Assembly: GCA_900315105.1 (NCBI GenBank)
Contig: OMXX01000138.1
Span: 1 to 8,133, forward strand
Direction of reading: 5' to 3'
DNA length: 8,133 nt
From: an uncultured Prevotellaceae bacterium
GTDB lineage: Bacteria > Bacteroidota > Bacteroidia > Bacteroidales > Bacteroidaceae
Shown here in pieces: positions 6,123 through 8,133 of this stretch; position 1 is the stretch's first letter; each line of letters opens with the position of its first letter. The notes under the pieces are model-generated. The model ran no database searches. It saw only the letters and a list, made by a program, of their open reading frames with translations, and was not told the origin of the DNA. Both the position numbers and the translations under genes were made by a program.

Positions 6123-6518
6123 ATGAATAGTATAAAGTACGTTTTACTCAAAGGAAATGAAAATTTTCTTGATCATCCCAAAAGTGTAGCCTTATATGGA
6201 AAACTCTTTTGGCGAAAATCAGACAAAAAGCTCAATGTCGGTGACATCGTGTATCTCTTCATGTCTGGTAAAGGACATTATCAAATTAGATACAAATTAG
6301 AAGTAACCAATACGAGTGTACCACGACATGATAAGAGCTGTTGGATAGCTCCGTTTGTGCCTGATAATGACTGCTATGAGTTTACTCCTGTAGCCTCAAT
6401 GTATGAGGGAGAAGAGCTTGGCTACGATGAATTAGAGTCTATTGGCATCAGCCGTTACACTCAATATTCCATACTTAATGAGGAGCAGGTAAACTTCATT
6501 GATAAGTATTTCAAATAA
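6123..6518 (+). CDS. PUA/EVE-like domain protein, small single-domain
   Basis: 131 aa beginning MNSIKYVLLKGNENF and ending in tandem TAA codons. Residues 30-67 (W-R-K, then VGDIVYLFMSGKG and IRYKLEVTNTSVP) resemble the beta-barrel core of EVE and other PUA-like domains, in which a 'vGDivylY' strand precedes a segment of the type 'i.yk..V....ip'. EVE domains bind modified bases in DNA or RNA, and some are specificity modules of modification-dependent restriction enzymes. Here there is no nuclease partner domain and nothing suggests truncation. It is transcribed away from the XRE gene, which shares the 230-bp promoter region, and precedes DUF4238 by 108 bp on the same strand. Fold assignment is moderate and rests on motif resemblance. 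A role in recognising modified nucleic acid next to a former restriction-modification gene is inference. Confidence 0.55.
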   Translation: MNSIKYVLLKGNENFLDHPKSVALYGKLFWRKSDKKLNVGDIVYLFMSGKGHYQIRYKLEVTNTSVPRHDKSCWIAPFVPDNDCYEFTPVASMYEGEELGYDELESIGISRYTQYSILNEEQVNFIDKYFK

Positions 6519-6626
6519 TAAGGCAAAATAACGTCAAGAACGTTTGGGGTAGCTTTTTATATAAACAAGTTTTACGCAAAGTGGTGCCCTTATGACAATT
6601 TATATTGGATATTTGAGTAATAAATA

Positions 6627-7694
6627 ATGGCTGAAAAGAAAAATCATCACTTTGTTCCTCAGTCTTACCAACGTTTGTTCTCAAACGATGGTAAGAGCAT
6701 AGGAGTATATAACATAAAGAAGAATCTTCTAATTAACCAATCTTCAATAAAAAACACAATGAGTAAAGATTACTTTTACTCAAAAAATCAGAATGTAGAA
6801 GATGCTCTGGCAGAGATAGAACGACTATGCATGTTAGCATTCCATAAACTGGATAATAATAATGATTATAACTTACATGAGGTTGAACGCTTGAATATTT
6901 TAACGTATGTAATGATGCAACTTGGTCGTACTGTTTATATGTCCGAAAGACTAAGTGATGATGTTAATGAAATGTCGTTAGAAATATTTAAGCGGTGTAC
7001 TGGTATGGAACAAGTTGATCCTCATTTAGAATTTCGTTTTGATGAGCCTCCATTATTTTCATTAAGTGTCTATGCTGGTATGGTAGTAAATATGGCTGAT
7101 TTGTCATTTAAATTAGTTTGTATAGACTCCAAATGCAGCTCTACTTTTATAACCTCCGATTGTCCTGCTTTTATTATTAATCCATATTTTGATTTTTTAG
7201 GGTATGCTGGAGTGAAAATACTTGGCTATAAAGGTGTATGTATAATGATGCCACTAAGCCCGAAGCTGTTGATATTGTTTTATGATTCAAATGTATACAA
7301 AATCGGAAACAGGAAAGGCAAAGTAACGATAAGTGAACCTAAAGAGATTGAAGCAATTAATATGCTTATCGCGAATGAGGCAAATGAACTGCTCGTTTTT
7401 AATTCTAAGCATGCAATATCATCATCATTAAGAGAGTATGCGCAGAGAGTAAAATCAAATGCCAGGCCATTTAAATTATTCCAAAATAAACAATGTATAA
7501 TTCACTTTTTTCATATTCTTGACAAAGCAAAAACTCTAAATATAAACTCTTGCTTTCAAGAAGATTTGTTTAGAGAATATACAAACTATTTGTCGAAACA
7601 TCCTGAAATTAAAAACTATCTCGAAAAGTTAGGAGGTTCTGCATCAGAAGAAGATCGCCGCAAATTTTATGAGGAACTGAAAACAAGAAGGTAG
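6627..7694 (+). CDS. DUF4238 family protein
   Basis: 355 aa. It starts with the family's signature H-H-x-V-P-Q-x-Y-x-x-x-F (HHFVPQSYQRLF, residues 7-18), followed by IGVYN. Further family-like features are ITSDCPAFI (175-183) and MPLSPKLLILFYD (208-220). No signal peptide or membrane segment is evident. The biochemical activity of DUF4238 proteins is not known to me; the conserved His pair and the Ser-Asp segment could be part of an active site, but nothing here proves that. The gene is markedly AT-rich compared with umuC, a sign of separate acquisition. It follows the EVE-like gene on the same strand with a 108-bp gap that holds no clear promoter or terminator, so the two may be co-transcribed. 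The context suggests a defence or accessory role; this is inference. Confidence 0.8.
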   Translation: MAEKKNHHFVPQSYQRLFSNDGKSIGVYNIKKNLLINQSSIKNTMSKDYFYSKNQNVEDALAEIERLCMLAFHKLDNNNDYNLHEVERLNILTYVMMQLGRTVYMSERLSDDVNEMSLEIFKRCTGMEQVDPHLEFRFDEPPLFSLSVYAGMVVNMADLSFKLVCIDSKCSSTFITSDCPAFIINPYFDFLGYAGVKILGYKGVCIMMPLSPKLLILFYDSNVYKIGNRKGKVTISEPKEIEAINMLIANEANELLVFNSKHAISSSLREYAQRVKSNARPFKLFQNKQCIIHFFHILDKAKTLNINSCFQEDLFREYTNYLSKHPEIKNYLEKLGGSASEEDRRKFYEELKTRR

Positions 7695-7763
7695 GTTCTT
7701 CTGTCGACTAATCTGTCATTATTCCAGGTATTGCATAAATACAAATCAATATCCATGATACTA

Positions 7764-8133
7764 TCATTCTGAATATAGAAGTAATAGCTCTGTATAACGG
7801 CGACGTTCTATTGAAGATATTTTCTTCCCCTTCCAATGGCAGAACTGTACATAATCGACTTTGAAATCTCGGTTCCCGGCCTCAATTTTCTTCAGAAGTA
7901 TGCTTTTGGGGTATCTTGTTTTGTTTCCAAGGATTCTATAAGGCCCAACATTATATGCCAATGCAGCGAGTAGGAGGGAGTCTTTTCCGTATTGCTGAAA
8001 CATGGAGCATAATTCCTTCAGATCTTTGCGCAAGAGCGCATCAGCTTCCCTCAGAGACATATTAGAAGAGTAATGCTCTCCTGGTCTTAGCTTGTGGCCA
8101 TAGCCAACATAAGGATAATCCTTCTTACGATGG
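7764..8133 (-). CDS. GH24-type lysozyme/muramidase of conjugative-transposon type, N-terminus outside window
   Basis: An internal ATG at 8060 is not the start: the frame stays open to the window edge and encodes HRKKDYPYVGYGHKLRPGEH directly upstream. YPYVGYGHKLRPGE corresponds to the conserved 'yxTiGyGH' region of phage-type glycoside hydrolase family 24 lysozymes, and SLREADALLRKDL and LAALAYNVGPYRILG to the following helices. The protein hydrolyses peptidoglycan; similar short lysozymes are encoded beside the transfer genes of CTnDOT-like elements, where they are thought to open the wall locally for the mating apparatus. The catalytic Glu would be upstream of the window. The Thr aligned with T4 lysozyme Thr26 appears to be Tyr here (PYVGYGH). 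It converges on DUF4238 across a 69-bp gap with no clear terminator. It ends normally (ELLLLYSE), so only the 5' part is missing. Confidence 0.85.
   Translation of the reverse strand, partial: HRKKDYPYVGYGHKLRPGEHYSSNMSLREADALLRKDLKELCSMFQQYGKDSLLLAALAYNVGPYRILGNKTRYPKSILLKKIEAGNRDFKVDYVQFCHWKGKKISSIERRRYTELLLLYSE

Noticed and set aside
6531..6545. AACGT-CAAGA-ACGTT hairpin after the EVE-like gene
   Set aside because: Five weak pairs; the T run comes about 9 bases later. Could occur by chance.
7755..7767. ATGATA-C-TATCAT palindrome at the DUF4238/lysozyme convergence
   Set aside because: Too short, no loop and no T-tract; it overlaps the lysozyme stop codon and is likely chance.

Overview
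The window looks like part of a conjugative transposon or integrated genomic island from a Bacteroidales bacterium (Bacteroides, Parabacteroides or Prevotella type). The reasons are a GH24 lysozyme of the kind carried by CTnDOT-like elements at the right edge, a UmuC-type polymerase at the left edge, TAnnTTTG-like promoter boxes, weak Shine-Dalgarno sequences, and a patchwork of base composition (umuC fairly GC-balanced, the DUF4238 gene strongly AT-rich).

Layout. (1) 1-897, minus strand: the 3' part of a umuC gene. It has lost its start codon and the codons for the first catalytic aspartate, and it runs off the left edge. (2) 890-4833: a compact 3.9-kb mobile element bounded by two identical 32-bp direct repeats. 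Just inside these are mirror-image terminal inverted repeats built from a TTATTCCGAATAA motif. Its only genes are two overlapping minus-strand ORFs: an 846-aa protein made of two complete tyrosine recombinases joined head to tail, and a 344-aa tyrosine recombinase. That is three catalytic domains in one operon, the logic of a 'recombinase in trio' (RIT) element, but with the first two recombinases fused. (3) 4818-5534, minus: the N-terminal 238 residues of an HsdR_N / N6-adenine methylase-type restriction-modification protein, cut off inside the right 32-bp repeat. (4) 5654-5890, minus: a small XRE regulator upstream of it. (5) 6123-6518, plus: a PUA/EVE-like protein transcribed divergently. 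(6) 6627-7694, plus: a DUF4238 protein. (7) 7764-8133, minus: the C-terminal part of the lysozyme, convergent with DUF4238.

How it fits together. XRE, the methylase fragment, both recombinase ORFs and umuC all point the same way. The two flanks of the element belong to two different genes, each broken exactly at the repeat. This is therefore not a simple insertion into one gene. Either the recombinases joined two sites and deleted the DNA between them, or two element copies recombined. A cluster of TCCAT/ATGGA half-sites occurs both upstream of the XRE gene and upstream of the methylase fragment, which suggests that XRE controls itself and the restriction-modification gene. The EVE-like and DUF4238 genes beside the broken methylase give the right half the look of a defence island, but that role is inferred from context only.
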